Shown here one piece after another: positions 17,329-26,907 of a stretch of 45,359 nt of DNA (the stretch's first letter is position 1; the number at the start of each line of letters is the position of its first letter). Origin of the DNA: Methylocystaceae bacterium (GTDB lineage: Bacteria; Pseudomonadota; Alphaproteobacteria; Rhizobiales; Beijerinckiaceae); assembly GCA_009773555.1 (NCBI GenBank), contig WSXZ01000033.1:1-45359 (forward strand), given 5' to 3'. The position numbers were made by a program, and so were the translations under genes. A model generated the notes under the pieces. That model made no database searches, was not told where the DNA came from, and saw only the letters and a program-made list of their open reading frames with translations.

Positions 17329-18204
17329 ATGGACGAAACCGCGCCTTCCAAGCTTCCGGCGCTTCTCGATCTCGAGGAGGTCGGACCCGACCTCTTCCGC
17401 GGCCATAGCCCGGCCTCTTCCGGCCGTCAGGTCTACGGCGGACAGGCCGTGGCTCAGGCGCTCGTGGCCGCGACGCGGACGGCGCCCGAAGACCGCCAGG
17501 TTCATTCACTGCACGGCTATTTCGTCCTCGCCGGCGATCCCTCGATTCCAATCGATTTCGCCGTCGAACGCGTGCGCGACGGCAAGAGCTTCACGACGCG
17601 GCGCTGTAACGCCGCGCAGCGCGGACACACGATCTTCTCAATGGAGGCGTCGTTTCAGCGGCGAGAAGAAGGCCTTACCCACGCCGCCCCCATGCCCGAC
17701 GCGCCCGACCCAGAGAGTCTCGACGACGTGCATGCGCTCGTCGAGCGTTTTCGGGCCTTCCTTCCGGAACAGGCCGAGAGCTGGCTGAAGCGGCGAAGCG
17801 CGCTCGACATGCGCGTCGTCTCACCCGACGACGTATTTTTTCCCGAACGTCGCGCCGCCGGCCAGATGATCTGGTTTCGCGTGCGCGGCGCGGTCCCAGA
17901 CGACCCCGCCATTCACACGGCGCTGCTCGCCTATCTTTCCGATATGACGCTGCTCAATACGGCGCTGCTCGTTCACGGCCTTACGATCTTCGATCCGAAG
18001 ATTCAGGTGGCGAGCCTCGATCATGCCCTGTGGATACACGGGCCGATGCGAGTCGACGAATGGCTGCTCTATGCGCAGCAAAGCCCGTGGGCCGGCGGCG
18101 CGCGCGCCTTGACGCGCGGCCAGATCTTCACCCGCGAGGGACGCCTCGTCGCCTCGGTGAGCCAGGAAGGCCTGGTGCGCCAGCGCGACTCGGCGCGATC
18201 CTGA
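17329..18204 (+). CDS. tesB: Acyl-CoA thioesterase II (TesB)
   Basis: This 291-residue double-hotdog thioesterase hydrolyses medium- to long-chain acyl-CoA. Typical segments are FRGHSPASSGRQVYGGQAVAQAL, VHSLHGYFVLAGDP, TRRCNAAQRGHTIFSMEASFQ, SLDHALWIHGPMRVDEWLLY and the end LVASVSQEGLVR. The catalytic Asp (in SLDHALW), the Ser/Thr and Gln (in SQEGL) are all in place. ATG 17329 is chosen 13 bases after the Trm112-like stop. The following ~350 bases carry only regulatory signals for glnK. Confidence 0.94.
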   Translation: MDETAPSKLPALLDLEEVGPDLFRGHSPASSGRQVYGGQAVAQALVAATRTAPEDRQVHSLHGYFVLAGDPSIPIDFAVERVRDGKSFTTRRCNAAQRGHTIFSMEASFQRREEGLTHAAPMPDAPDPESLDDVHALVERFRAFLPEQAESWLKRRSALDMRVVSPDDVFFPERRAAGQMIWFRVRGAVPDDPAIHTALLAYLSDMTLLNTALLVHGLTIFDPKIQVASLDHALWIHGPMRVDEWLLYAQQSPWAGGARALTRGQIFTREGRLVASVSQEGLVRQRDSARS

Positions 18205-18429
18205 TACCTGCCAACATTTTAGGCAAAAGACCAAAGTCTGCGTAATTTCTAGGCGCATAACCGGCCGGCGGCGCCCTAAGCGAAAGCGCTCGGGCAAACC
18301 GCGGCCGCCGCTGACTCCCGCGCATAGTCGAGGCGGACAAAGGCAATAGCCAACCCGCTGCAAGCGGCGGCACGGTCTGTGTCACAGCAGATACGCTTCC
18401 GGCCAATAGATTTCAGGCGTCAGCGCGGC

Positions 18430-18445
18430 TGGCATGGCATTTGAA
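18430..18445 (+). promoter_or_regulatory. Candidate sigma-54 promoter for the first glnK-amtB pair
   Basis: TGGCATG-GCAT-TTGA resembles the sigma-54 consensus TGGCACG-N4-TTGC, and its first seven bases are identical to the much better site before the second glnK. The -12 GC is missing (GA instead), so strength is doubtful. It lies ~110 bases upstream of glnK in the 18205-18555 gap. The rest of that gap holds one GC-rich inverted repeat (18464-18504), and I see no clear NtrC site. Confidence 0.35.
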
Positions 18446-18453
18446 GGCGGTAG

Positions 18454-18894
<441 letters not shown>

Positions 18895-18926
18895 TCGCCT
18901 CCCCGCAACATCAGGAGCTCTTAAAC

Positions 18927-20402
18927 ATGAAACTTCCTTCGCCTCGAAGCGCTTCTGTCGCTTCGGTCATCGCGGGAGCGGCGATTTCGGCATCATTGGC
19001 GTTTCCGGCCTTCGCCGCGAACGATCCGACCCCCAATCCCGGCGACACCGCCTGGTTGCTGACGTCTGCGCTCTTAGTGTTGATGATGTCGATCCCGGGC
19101 CTCGCGCTGTTCTATGGCGGCCTGGTGCGCTCCAAGAACATGCTGTCAATCCTGTCGCAAACCTTCGCGATCGTCGCCCTCGTCGGCGTGATCTACACGG
19201 TTTATGGCTACTCGCTCGCCTTCGGCGACGGCGGATCGCTCAGCAACTATATCGGCGGCTTCAACAAGCTGTTTCTCAAAGGCGTGACGGCCGCTTCCAA
19301 TGCGGCGACCTTCACCCCCGGCCACGTCGTTCCGGAATACGCTTATTTCGTCTTCCAGATGACCTTCGCGATGATCACCCCGGCGCTGATCATCGGCGCC
19401 TTCGCCGAGCGCATGAAATTTTCGGCCGTTCTGCTGTTCGTCGCCTTCTGGGTGACGGTCATCTACTTCCCGATCGCGCATTGGGTGTGGGGCGTCGCCG
19501 ATCCGAACGCGCTCGTTGATGCTGCGACCCAACTCGCCGCGGCCGGCGACGAGGCGGCCAAAGCAGCCGCGCAGGCGAAGATCGACGAGATCAACGCCGC
19601 CGTAGGCTGGCTCGCCGGCAAGGGCGCGCTGGACTTCGCGGGCGGCACGGTGGTGCACATCAACGCCGGCATCGCCGGTCTTGTCGGCGCGATCATCGTC
19701 GGCAAGCGCATCGGCTACGGCAAAGAAGCCTTGCCGCCGCATTCGCTCACCCTATCGATGGTCGGCGCCTCGCTGCTGTGGGTCGGCTGGTTCGGCTTTA
19801 ACGCCGGCTCGAATCTGGAGGCGAACGGCGCGACGGCGCTCGCCTTCGTCAACACCATGGTGGCGACGGCGGCTGCGGCGCTCTCCTGGATGATCGTCGA
19901 GTGGCTGGTCAAGGGCAAACCTTCAATGCTCGGCCTCATCACCGGCGCGGTCGCGGGCCTCGTCGCCGTGACGCCGGCGTCGGGTTATGCAGGTCCTGTC
20001 GGCGCCATCGTCCTTGGCCTCGCCGTTTCGCCGATCTGCCTCTTCTTCGTTGATTTCGTGAAGAAGATGGCGGGCTACGACGACGCGCTCGATGTCTTCG
20101 GCGTGCACTGCATCGGCGGCATCACCGGCGCCCTGGCGACCGGAATTCTGGTCAGTCCCGATCTCGGCGGCGTCGGCATCACCGACTACACCAATCTGGA
20201 AACCTTCGCCGGAACCTACGACATGATGGCGCAGATGAAGGCGCAGGGAATCGCGGTCATCGCGACTCTCCTGTGGTCCGGCATCGGTTCGGCGATCCTC
20301 TACAAGCTGGTCGACCTCATCGTCGGACTGCGGCCGACGCCCGATCAAGAACGCGAAGGCCTCGACATCACCGATCACGGCGAGCGCGCTTACAACTACT
20401 AA
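18927..20402 (+). CDS. amtB: Ammonium transporter AmtB (copy 1), with an extra loop segment
   Basis: This 491-residue channel has an N-terminal signal peptide ending near AFAAN and about eleven membrane helices. Conserved segments are PGLALFYGGLVRSKN, FAERMKFSAVLLF, DFAGGTVVHINAG and DVFGVHCIGGITG; the last two hold the twin pore histidines. It conducts ammonium across the inner membrane and is gated by GlnK. Between AHWVWG and ALDFAGG it carries about 40 extra residues, rich in Ala and charged residues (AAKAAAQAKIDEINAA), absent from the second AmtB in this window. AGGAG precedes ATG 18927. A terminator follows. Confidence 0.95.
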   Translation: MKLPSPRSASVASVIAGAAISASLAFPAFAANDPTPNPGDTAWLLTSALLVLMMSIPGLALFYGGLVRSKNMLSILSQTFAIVALVGVIYTVYGYSLAFGDGGSLSNYIGGFNKLFLKGVTAASNAATFTPGHVVPEYAYFVFQMTFAMITPALIIGAFAERMKFSAVLLFVAFWVTVIYFPIAHWVWGVADPNALVDAATQLAAAGDEAAKAAAQAKIDEINAAVGWLAGKGALDFAGGTVVHINAGIAGLVGAIIVGKRIGYGKEALPPHSLTLSMVGASLLWVGWFGFNAGSNLEANGATALAFVNTMVATAAAALSWMIVEWLVKGKPSMLGLITGAVAGLVAVTPASGYAGPVGAIVLGLAVSPICLFFVDFVKKMAGYDDALDVFGVHCIGGITGALATGILVSPDLGGVGITDYTNLETFAGTYDMMAQMKAQGIAVIATLLWSGIGSAILYKLVDLIVGLRPTPDQEREGLDITDHGERAYNY

Positions 20403-20428
20403 GTTCAGTCTCCTGACACGATGCGAAG

Positions 20429-20456
20429 CGGCGCCCACGGGCGCCGTTTCTTTTTG
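20429..20456 (+). terminator. Rho-independent terminator after amtB copy 1
   Basis: CGGCGCCC (20429-20436) and GGGCGCCG (20439-20446) form a GC-rich stem followed by TTTCTTTTTG. It starts 27 bases after the amtB stop. Confidence 0.85.
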
Positions 20457-20498
20457 TAAGTTGGCGAAGCGCAAACCCACTCAAGAAAGAGCGCGCTT

Positions 20499-20557
20499 CC
20501 CTTCTCCCATAGGGAGAAGGTGGCCCGGCGAAGCCGGGTCGGATGAGGGGTGGAACC
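20499..20557 (+). repeat. REP-like intergenic palindromic repeat, copy A
   Basis: CCTTCTCCC-ATA-GGGAGAAGG is followed by GGCCCGGCGAAGCCGGGTC and ATGAGGGG: two consecutive hairpins. A diverged inverted copy lies at 20619-20675. Such 'ctctccc..gggagagg' elements are common dispersed intergenic repeats in alphaproteobacteria. Together with copy B and the terminator they fill the 340-base gap between amtB and the 5'-nucleotidase gene. Confidence 0.7.
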
Positions 20558-20618
20558 TTTTCTATACATGTTTTCGCAGGCGACGCACGCGATCCGGCGA
20601 CTCAAGAAGGCGCCGAAG

Positions 20619-20675
20619 TTTCAACCCCCTCTCCCGGTCGCCTCCGGCGACCACCCTCTCCCACAGGGAGAGGGT
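20619..20675 (-). repeat. REP-like intergenic palindromic repeat, copy B (inverted)
   Basis: Read on the minus strand this gives ACCCTCTCCC-TGT-GGGAGAGGG then GGTCGCCGGAGGCGACC and GGGAGAGGGG, the same two-hairpin plan as copy A at 20499-20557. The pair is in inverted orientation about 60 bases apart, like the paired REP structures moved by REP-associated transposases. No such transposase gene is in the window. Confidence 0.7.
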
Positions 20676-20744
20676 TTGCGCGCGAGTTGCCCTTGTCATT
20701 TCGCCGATGCAACATGCGCCCATCAGCGATAGGGGCCAGGACCG

Positions 20745-22247
20745 ATGTTTTTTGAAATGCGGCGCGCGGGTCTGGCGTTTCTCGTTCTCCTCGCGGCTTT
20801 CGCCCTTCCCGCCCGCGCGGCCGAGCGCGTCGTCAATCTCACCTTCGTCGTCTTCAGCGACATCTACGAAATGGCCGAGAGAGACGGACGCGGCGGTTTC
20901 GCCCGGATCGCCGGCGCGCTGAAAGCCGAGCGCGCAAAAGCAAAGAACATCGTCGTCGCGCACGCCGGCGATACGCTGTCGCCTTCGCTCACCTCGAGCC
21001 TCGACAAGGGCGCGCATATCGTCGAACTCCTCAACCGCCTGAGCATTGACGTCTTCACGCCCGGCAATCACGAGTTCGATTTCGGCGAAGCGGTTTTTCG
21101 CCAGCGCATGGGCGAAGCGAAGTTCGCTTTGCTCGCCGCGAATCTACGCGACGCCTCCGGCCGCGCCCTCCCCGGCTTTGCCGACAGCAAGATCATCGAT
21201 ATCGACGGGGTGAAGGTCGGAATTTTCGGCCTGACCGACGACGAGTCCGCGAGACGGTCCAGTCCCGGAAGCCTGAAACTTCTTCCCGCGATCGAGACCG
21301 CGAAGCGCGAGGCCCAGGCGCTGCGCGACGCCGGCGCGGATCTTGTCGTCGTCGTTACGCATTCCGAATGGCAGGACGATCTGCGTCTGGCGAAGCTTGG
21401 ACCAATCGACATCGTTCTGTCTGGGCATGACCATAATCTTTTTGTCGCCTATGACGGCCGCGCCGCCATCGGCGAGACACAGGCGGACGGCGTCAATCTC
21501 GTCGCGATCGATGTCGAGATGCGGATCGCCGCCGATGGCGTCAAGCGCTGGACGCCCAGGTTTCGCATCATCGACACGGCCGACGTGGCGCCAGACGCCG
21601 CGATTGCAGAACGCGTCGCGCAATATGAAGCCGTGGTCGACAAGGCGCTCGACGTCGACATCGGGCTCACAAAGACGCCGCTCGACAGCCGAAAGGCGAG
21701 CGTGCGCGGTGAAGAGACCGCGATCGGCGACTTTTTCGCCGATACGATGCGCGCCGCCGCTGGCGCTGACGTCGCGATCATCAACGGCGGCGGCATTCGC
21801 GGCAATCGCAGCTATGCTCCCGGGACAACGCTGACGCGCAAGGACATCGCCAAGGAGCTGCCGTTCAACAATCAGCTGGTGACTCTGGCGCTTACAGGCG
21901 CCGATCTTCGCGCGGCGCTGGAAAACGCCGTATGGCTGATCGGCAAGGACGCGGGGCGATTCGCGCAGATTTCCGGCGCCCGCATCGTCGTGCGGCGCGA
22001 CGCGGTTCCTGGCTCGCGGCTTGTTTCAATCGAGGTCGGCGGCAAGCCGCTCGATGACGCAAAGCTCTATAAGGTCGCCACGATCGACTTCCTGGCGCGC
22101 GGCAAGGACGGCTACGTCGCGCTTGCGCGGGGGAAACCGCTCGTCAGCGACCTCGAGGGTCCGCTGCTGACGAATGTTATCATCGACGCCATCGAAAAGG
22201 CCCGCGTGATTGCGCCCGTGGTCGACGGCCGCATCAGGATCGAATGA
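20745..22247 (+). CDS. Periplasmic bifunctional metallophosphatase / 5'-nucleotidase
   Basis: This 500-residue secreted protein of the UshA family has a signal peptide (AGLAFLVLLAAFALPARAAE). The N-terminal calcineurin-like metallophosphatase domain (~30-260) carries HAGDTL, TPGNHEFDFG, VVVTHSEWQDD and SGHDHN. The C-terminal substrate-binding domain (~300-490) carries IINGGGIRGNRSY, ELPFNNQLVTLALTG and KDGYVALARGK. The first metal motif reads FSDIYE rather than the usual D-x-H-G, i.e. Tyr instead of His, which seems to be a subgroup feature. It would release phosphate and nucleosides from nucleotides in the periplasm. It converges tightly on the dehydrogenase gene. Confidence 0.92.
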   Translation: MFFEMRRAGLAFLVLLAAFALPARAAERVVNLTFVVFSDIYEMAERDGRGGFARIAGALKAERAKAKNIVVAHAGDTLSPSLTSSLDKGAHIVELLNRLSIDVFTPGNHEFDFGEAVFRQRMGEAKFALLAANLRDASGRALPGFADSKIIDIDGVKVGIFGLTDDESARRSSPGSLKLLPAIETAKREAQALRDAGADLVVVVTHSEWQDDLRLAKLGPIDIVLSGHDHNLFVAYDGRAAIGETQADGVNLVAIDVEMRIAADGVKRWTPRFRIIDTADVAPDAAIAERVAQYEAVVDKALDVDIGLTKTPLDSRKASVRGEETAIGDFFADTMRAAAGADVAIINGGGIRGNRSYAPGTTLTRKDIAKELPFNNQLVTLALTGADLRAALENAVWLIGKDAGRFAQISGARIVVRRDAVPGSRLVSIEVGGKPLDDAKLYKVATIDFLARGKDGYVALARGKPLVSDLEGPLLTNVIIDAIEKARVIAPVVDGRIRIE

Positions 22248-23669
22248 TCAAAGTCCGCCGAGGCAGACATATTTGATCTCGATGTAATCATCGACGCCGT
22301 AGCGCGATCCTTCGCGGCCGAGACCGGAGTGTTTGACGCCGCCGAAGGGCGCCACTTCCGTCGAGATCAGCGTTTCGTTGACGCCCACCATGCCGAACTC
22401 CAACTTCTCGGCGACGCGGATGACGCGCGCGACGTCGCGGCTGTAGAAGTAAGCGGCGAGACCGTAAGGCGTGGCGTTGGCGAGACGCACCGCTTCAGCC
22501 TCGCTTTCAAAGGAAATCAGCGGCGCGACGGGACCGAAGGTCTCCTCGTTGAAGATGAGCGCGTCCTCAAAGAAAGAACCGCCGAGCGCGTGGCGCGCGC
22601 CCCCGGTGAGAACCTTTGCGCCGCGGGCGACGGCGTCGGCGACGTGACGCTCGACCTTTTCAACCGCCGCTTCTTCAATCAGCGGACCGAGGGCGACGCC
22701 CGCCTCCGTGCCTTCGCCGACTTTCAGCGCGGCGGCCGCCGCCGCGAGCTTTTCGGCGAAGGCGTCGATGATCGACGCATGAACGAGGATGCGGTTCGCC
22801 GAAACGCAGGTCTGACCGCTGTTGCGGTATTTGGTGGCCACGGCGCCTTCGACGGCGCGCTCGAGATCGGCGTCTTCGAAGATGATCAGCGGCGCGTTGC
22901 CGCCAAGCTCCATCGAGCATTTCTGGATGTTCTCGGCCGCCTGGCGGAGCAAGATCCTGCCCACCTCGGTCGAGCCGGTGAAGGTCAGCTTGCGCACGAG
23001 CGGATTTTGCGTGAATTCGAGCCCGACCGGCGCGGGGTCCCTCGCCGTCACCACATTGATCACGCCGACGGGCACGCCGGCGCGCTCGGCAAGCTCCGCC
23101 AGCGCCAGCGCGGAGAAGGGCGTCAGCTCAGCAGGCTTCACCACCATCGTGCAGCCGGCGCCAAGCGCTGCGCCGACCTTGCGCGCGAACATGGCGGAGG
23201 GGAAGTTCCACGGCGTGATCGCCGCCGTTACGCCGATCGCCTGTTTGAAGACGAGCAGCCGACGATCGGTCGGACCCGGTATCACGTCGCCATAGATGCG
23301 CCGGCCCTCCTCCGCGAACCACTCGATAAAGCTTGCCGCATAGGCGATTTCCCCGCGGGCTTCGGCGAGCGGCTTGCCCATTTCAGCGGTGATGATGCGC
23401 GCCAGCCGCTCCTGATCGGCCATGATCAATTCGAACCAGCGGCGCATGATATGCGCGCGCTCCTTGGCGGCGCGATCGCGCCAGCTTGGCAGCGCCCGCG
23501 CGCTAGACTCGATCGCCCTGCGCGTTTCGGCTGCGCCCATGTCGGGAACTTGGCCGAGGACGGCGCCCGTCGCGGGATTATTGACGGCGAAGGTTGCGCC
23601 ACTGTCGGCGCCGACCCAACGCCCGCCGATGAGTGTTTGCTCGCGAAGGCCTAGGCTGACAGAGTTCAT
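22248..23669 (-). CDS. gabD: NAD(P)-dependent succinate-semialdehyde dehydrogenase
   Basis: This 473-residue aldehyde dehydrogenase is closest in motifs to GabD: GAVLGQVPDMG near the start, ITPWNFPSAMFARKVGAALGAGCTMVVKPAE, the catalytic Glu in MELGGNAPLIIFEDADL, the catalytic Cys in GQTCVSANRI, and a C-terminal GGVKHSGLGREGSRYGVDDY. It would oxidise succinate semialdehyde to succinate. The substrate could also be glutarate semialdehyde, as in other family members. ATG 23667-23669 with GGGGAAG upstream is chosen over a longer open frame. Its stop directly abuts that of the nucleotidase gene. Confidence 0.92.
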   Translation of the reverse strand: MNSVSLGLREQTLIGGRWVGADSGATFAVNNPATGAVLGQVPDMGAAETRRAIESSARALPSWRDRAAKERAHIMRRWFELIMADQERLARIITAEMGKPLAEARGEIAYAASFIEWFAEEGRRIYGDVIPGPTDRRLLVFKQAIGVTAAITPWNFPSAMFARKVGAALGAGCTMVVKPAELTPFSALALAELAERAGVPVGVINVVTARDPAPVGLEFTQNPLVRKLTFTGSTEVGRILLRQAAENIQKCSMELGGNAPLIIFEDADLERAVEGAVATKYRNSGQTCVSANRILVHASIIDAFAEKLAAAAAALKVGEGTEAGVALGPLIEEAAVEKVERHVADAVARGAKVLTGGARHALGGSFFEDALIFNEETFGPVAPLISFESEAEAVRLANATPYGLAAYFYSRDVARVIRVAEKLEFGMVGVNETLISTEVAPFGGVKHSGLGREGSRYGVDDYIEIKYVCLGGL

Positions 23670-23817
23670 TCGACTTCCCCTGGGCGCGCGTCGCGCATTT
23701 TTGCTACAAAGGGCCAAAGCGGCGTGACGGTCCTTAACGGGCCGCTCGCGAACTCGCAAAAAAACCGACATAATTGCGGCTCATGGGCAAGCGCCCTTCC
23801 GCCGCCTGAGGTCACAT

Positions 23818-25728
23818 TTGGCTCGTTCCACAATCGTCGATCTGACGCGCATTCGCCTGTCCCGTCGCTCCGTTATCGGCGCCGGCGCCGCCGCCTTGGT
23901 CGCACCGCGCGTTCTGGCCAAGCCCGGAGCGCCGACCGCCGCCTCCAATCGCTTCGGTCCCCTCGCCCAGGGCGAAGTCGAGAGCCACGGCCTTTCAACT
24001 TTTGGCGACCTTGGCGAGCCGGCCGACTTCAAATTTTTCGGCTACGTGAATGCGAAAGCCCCTAAGGGAGGGACTCTGGCGCTGTCGCCGGCAAGCTCGA
24101 CCTACGACAGTTTCAACGCCTATGTGCTGCGGGGCAATCCGGCGACGGGCATGACGCTCGTCTTCGACAGTCTGATGAATCAGAGCCTCGACGAGCGCGA
24201 CGCCTACTACGGCCTCGTCGCCAAGAAGGTGCGCATCTCGCCCGACAAGCTCACTTACGCTTTTCTGTTGCGTAAAGAGGCGCGCTTTCACGACGGCTCA
24301 CCGCTCACGGCGCATGACGCCGCCTTTTCGCTCAACATTCTCAAGAGCAAGGGCCATCCTGTCATCAGCCAGATGCTGCGTGACCTCGAAAGCGCCGAAG
24401 CCGAGGCGGACGACGTTCTCGTGCTGCGCTTCGCGCCTGACCGCACGCGCGATCTGCCGCTCAGCGTCGTGGGTCAGCCGATCTTTTCGCGCGCCTATTA
24501 CAAGGACCGCGACTTCGCAGCGACGACGATGGAGCCGCCGCTCGGCTCCGGGCCCTACAAGGTCGGCGCCTTCGAGCAGGGCCGCTACATCGCCTATCAT
24601 CGCAATCCCGACTATTGGGCGAAGAACCTGCCGATCACGACAGGCCAGGCCAATTTCGACGTCGTGCGCTTCGAATATTTCGGCGACAGCCAGGTCGCCT
24701 TCGAAGCCTTCAAGGCCGGCGCATTCACCGAGCGAGAGGAAAACATCGCGCGCGTTTGGGCGACCGGCTATGATTTTCCGGCGTTCAAGGACGGACGCGT
24801 CAAGCGAACCACGACCCCCAACAACAATATTCCGCAGATCCAGGGATGGTTCTTCAACACGCGCCGCAAGATGTTCAAAGATCCGCGGGTGCGCGAAGCG
24901 ATCGGCTACGCCTTCGACTACCAATGGACAAGCCGCAACCTGATGTATGACGCCTATAAGCGCATCTCCTCCTATTTCGAGAACTCCGAGCTTGAAGCGA
25001 AAGGCTTGCCGAGCGAACAGGAAAAAGCGCTGCTGGAGCCCTTTCGCGCTGATCTGCCGGCTGAAGTTTTTGGCGAACCCTTCGTCGCGCCGGTTTCCGA
25101 CGGCACGGGTCAGGATCGCGTCCTGCTCAAAAAGGCGAATGATCTGTTCGTCGCGGCTGGCTGCACGCGCAAGGATGGCGTTCTATGCTTGCCCGACGGA
25201 ACGCCGCTGGAATTTGAGTTTCTCGACAATTCCAACGTCTTCGAGCGGCACACCCAGCCCTTCATCAAGAATTTGAAGCTGCTCGGAGTCAACGCCCACA
25301 TCCGCGTCGTCGACGCCGCTCAATACAAGCAGCGACTTGAAAACTTCGACTTCGACGTCGTTCATGACGTGCTGATGATGAGCTGGAACCCCGGAGAGGA
25401 GCTTCGCGCTTATTTCAGTTCGAAGACCGCCAATGTGCCTGGCTCGCGCAACCTGCCGGGGGTCTCCAATCCGGCGATCGACTCGCTCGTCGAAAAGGCG
25501 CTCCAGGCGCAAACGCGCGAAGAGCTCGTCACCTGCAGCCGCGCGCTCGACCGCGCGTTGCGCGCGCAGCGCTATTGGGTCCCGCACTGGTATAATCCGG
25601 TGCATCGCTTCGCCTATTGGGATCTCTTCGGCCAGCCGGAGCGCCCGCCGAAATTCGACACCGGCGTGCTGTGGACCTGGTGGTGGGACGAAGACAAGGC
25701 GAAAAAAATCAACTTCACGGGACGCTAA
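23818..25728 (+). CDS. yejA: Peptide ABC transporter, periplasmic solute-binding protein (YejA-like)
   Basis: This 636-residue family-5 extracellular solute-binding protein is the receptor of a Yej-type importer for (oligo)peptides, microcin C-like compounds or peptidoglycan peptides. The N-terminus has a twin-Arg motif (SRRSVIGAGAAALVAP), implying Tat export. YejA-typical segments include HGLSTFGDLGEPADFKFFGYVNAKAPKGG, GSGPYKVGAFEQGRYI and WYNPVHRFAYWDLFGQPERPP. It starts at TTG 23818 and leads the yejA-yejB-yejE-(TA)-yejF operon, with 66 bases to yejB. Confidence 0.94.
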   Translation: MARSTIVDLTRIRLSRRSVIGAGAAALVAPRVLAKPGAPTAASNRFGPLAQGEVESHGLSTFGDLGEPADFKFFGYVNAKAPKGGTLALSPASSTYDSFNAYVLRGNPATGMTLVFDSLMNQSLDERDAYYGLVAKKVRISPDKLTYAFLLRKEARFHDGSPLTAHDAAFSLNILKSKGHPVISQMLRDLESAEAEADDVLVLRFAPDRTRDLPLSVVGQPIFSRAYYKDRDFAATTMEPPLGSGPYKVGAFEQGRYIAYHRNPDYWAKNLPITTGQANFDVVRFEYFGDSQVAFEAFKAGAFTEREENIARVWATGYDFPAFKDGRVKRTTTPNNNIPQIQGWFFNTRRKMFKDPRVREAIGYAFDYQWTSRNLMYDAYKRISSYFENSELEAKGLPSEQEKALLEPFRADLPAEVFGEPFVAPVSDGTGQDRVLLKKANDLFVAAGCTRKDGVLCLPDGTPLEFEFLDNSNVFERHTQPFIKNLKLLGVNAHIRVVDAAQYKQRLENFDFDVVHDVLMMSWNPGEELRAYFSSKTANVPGSRNLPGVSNPAIDSLVEKALQAQTREELVTCSRALDRALRAQRYWVPHWYNPVHRFAYWDLFGQPERPPKFDTGVLWTWWWDEDKAKKINFTGR

Positions 25729-25794
25729 GGGGATTTCCCGGCGCCGTCCGTCGGGAGCCGAAATGCGGCCGATGCAAAAGAACGCGAGACGTTA

Positions 25795-26907
25795 ATGGGA
25801 GCCTATATCGCCCGCCGCGTGCTGCTGATGATCCCGACGATCCTTGGCATCATGCTCATCTCCTTCGTCATCGTGCAGTTCGCGCCGGGCGGTCCTGTGG
25901 AACGCATCATCGCGCAACTGCAGGGCTTCGACGTCGGCGCGACCGGACGCTTTTCCGGCGGGGGCGGCGACGTCGGACAGGGCGGCGCAAGCCAGACCGG
26001 AACGATGGCGGCCGAAACCGCCTCGAAATATCGCGGCGCGCAGGGGCTCGACCCGAAATTCATCGCGGAGCTCGAAAAGCAGTTCGGCTTCGACAAGCCG
26101 GCGTGGGAGCGATTCCTGCTGATGGTGAAGAATTATGCCATGTTCGATTTCGGGCGAAGCTACTTTCGCGACGAGAGCGTCCTCAAGCTGATCGCAGAAA
26201 AGCTTCCCGTCTCGATTTCGCTCGGCCTCTGGATGACGCTTCTCTCTTATTCGATTTCAATTCCGCTCGGCATCGCCAAAGCGGTGCGCGATGGAACGAG
26301 ATTCGACATGTGGACGTCCAACGCCATCATCGTCGGCTACGCCATTCCGAGTTTTCTGTTTGCGATGCTGCTGATCGTGCTCTTCGCCGGCGGCTCCTTC
26401 TGGCAGATCTTCCCGCTGCGCGGCCTGACCTCGGACGATTTCTGGCAGCTGTCGCTGTTTGGCAAGGTGAAGGACTATCTCTGGCACATCATTCTGCCCG
26501 TCTCGGCGATGACGCTGGGGGCATTCGCGACGCAGACGTTTCTGACAAAGAACTCTTTCCTCGACGAAATCCGCAAGCAATATGTGCAGACGGCGCGCAT
26601 GAAGGGCCTGACCGAGCGGCGCGTGCTCTATGGCCATGTGTTTCGCAACGCCATGCTGATCGTCATCGCCGGCTTTCCCGGCGCCTTCGTGCATGCCTTT
26701 CTCACCGGCTCGGTGCTGATCGAGACGATCTTTTCGCTTGATGGACTGGGCTATTTGTCTTTCGAGAGCATCGTCAATCGCGACTATCCGGTCGTCTTCG
26801 CCAATCTCTACATCTTTGCGCTGCTCGGACTTGTGGTGAATCTCATTTCCGATCTCACCTATACCTGGATCGATCCGCGCATCGATTTCGAAACGCGCGA
26901 GGTATGA
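25795..26907 (+). CDS. yejB: Peptide ABC transporter permease YejB-like
   Basis: This 370-residue membrane protein has a first helix (VLLMIPTILGIMLISFVIVQF) followed by a ~120-residue periplasmic segment with a Gly-rich stretch and LDPKFIAELEKQFGFDKPAWERF, as in YejB. The permease core then carries the EAA-like loop (QYVQTARMKGLTERRVLYGHVFRNA). With YejE it forms the channel. Its stop overlaps the yejE start by 4 bases. Confidence 0.94.
   Translation: MGAYIARRVLLMIPTILGIMLISFVIVQFAPGGPVERIIAQLQGFDVGATGRFSGGGGDVGQGGASQTGTMAAETASKYRGAQGLDPKFIAELEKQFGFDKPAWERFLLMVKNYAMFDFGRSYFRDESVLKLIAEKLPVSISLGLWMTLLSYSISIPLGIAKAVRDGTRFDMWTSNAIIVGYAIPSFLFAMLLIVLFAGGSFWQIFPLRGLTSDDFWQLSLFGKVKDYLWHIILPVSAMTLGAFATQTFLTKNSFLDEIRKQYVQTARMKGLTERRVLYGHVFRNAMLIVIAGFPGAFVHAFLTGSVLIETIFSLDGLGYLSFESIVNRDYPVVFANLYIFALLGLVVNLISDLTYTWIDPRIDFETREV

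Noticed and set aside
20499-20675. CRISPR-like array
   Set aside because: Only two copies, in opposite orientation, with no regular spacers; REP-like elements fit better.
22329-23654. 441-residue plus-strand open frame opposite gabD
   Set aside because: Composition is that of a reversed GC-rich gene; gabD on the other strand has full catalytic motifs.
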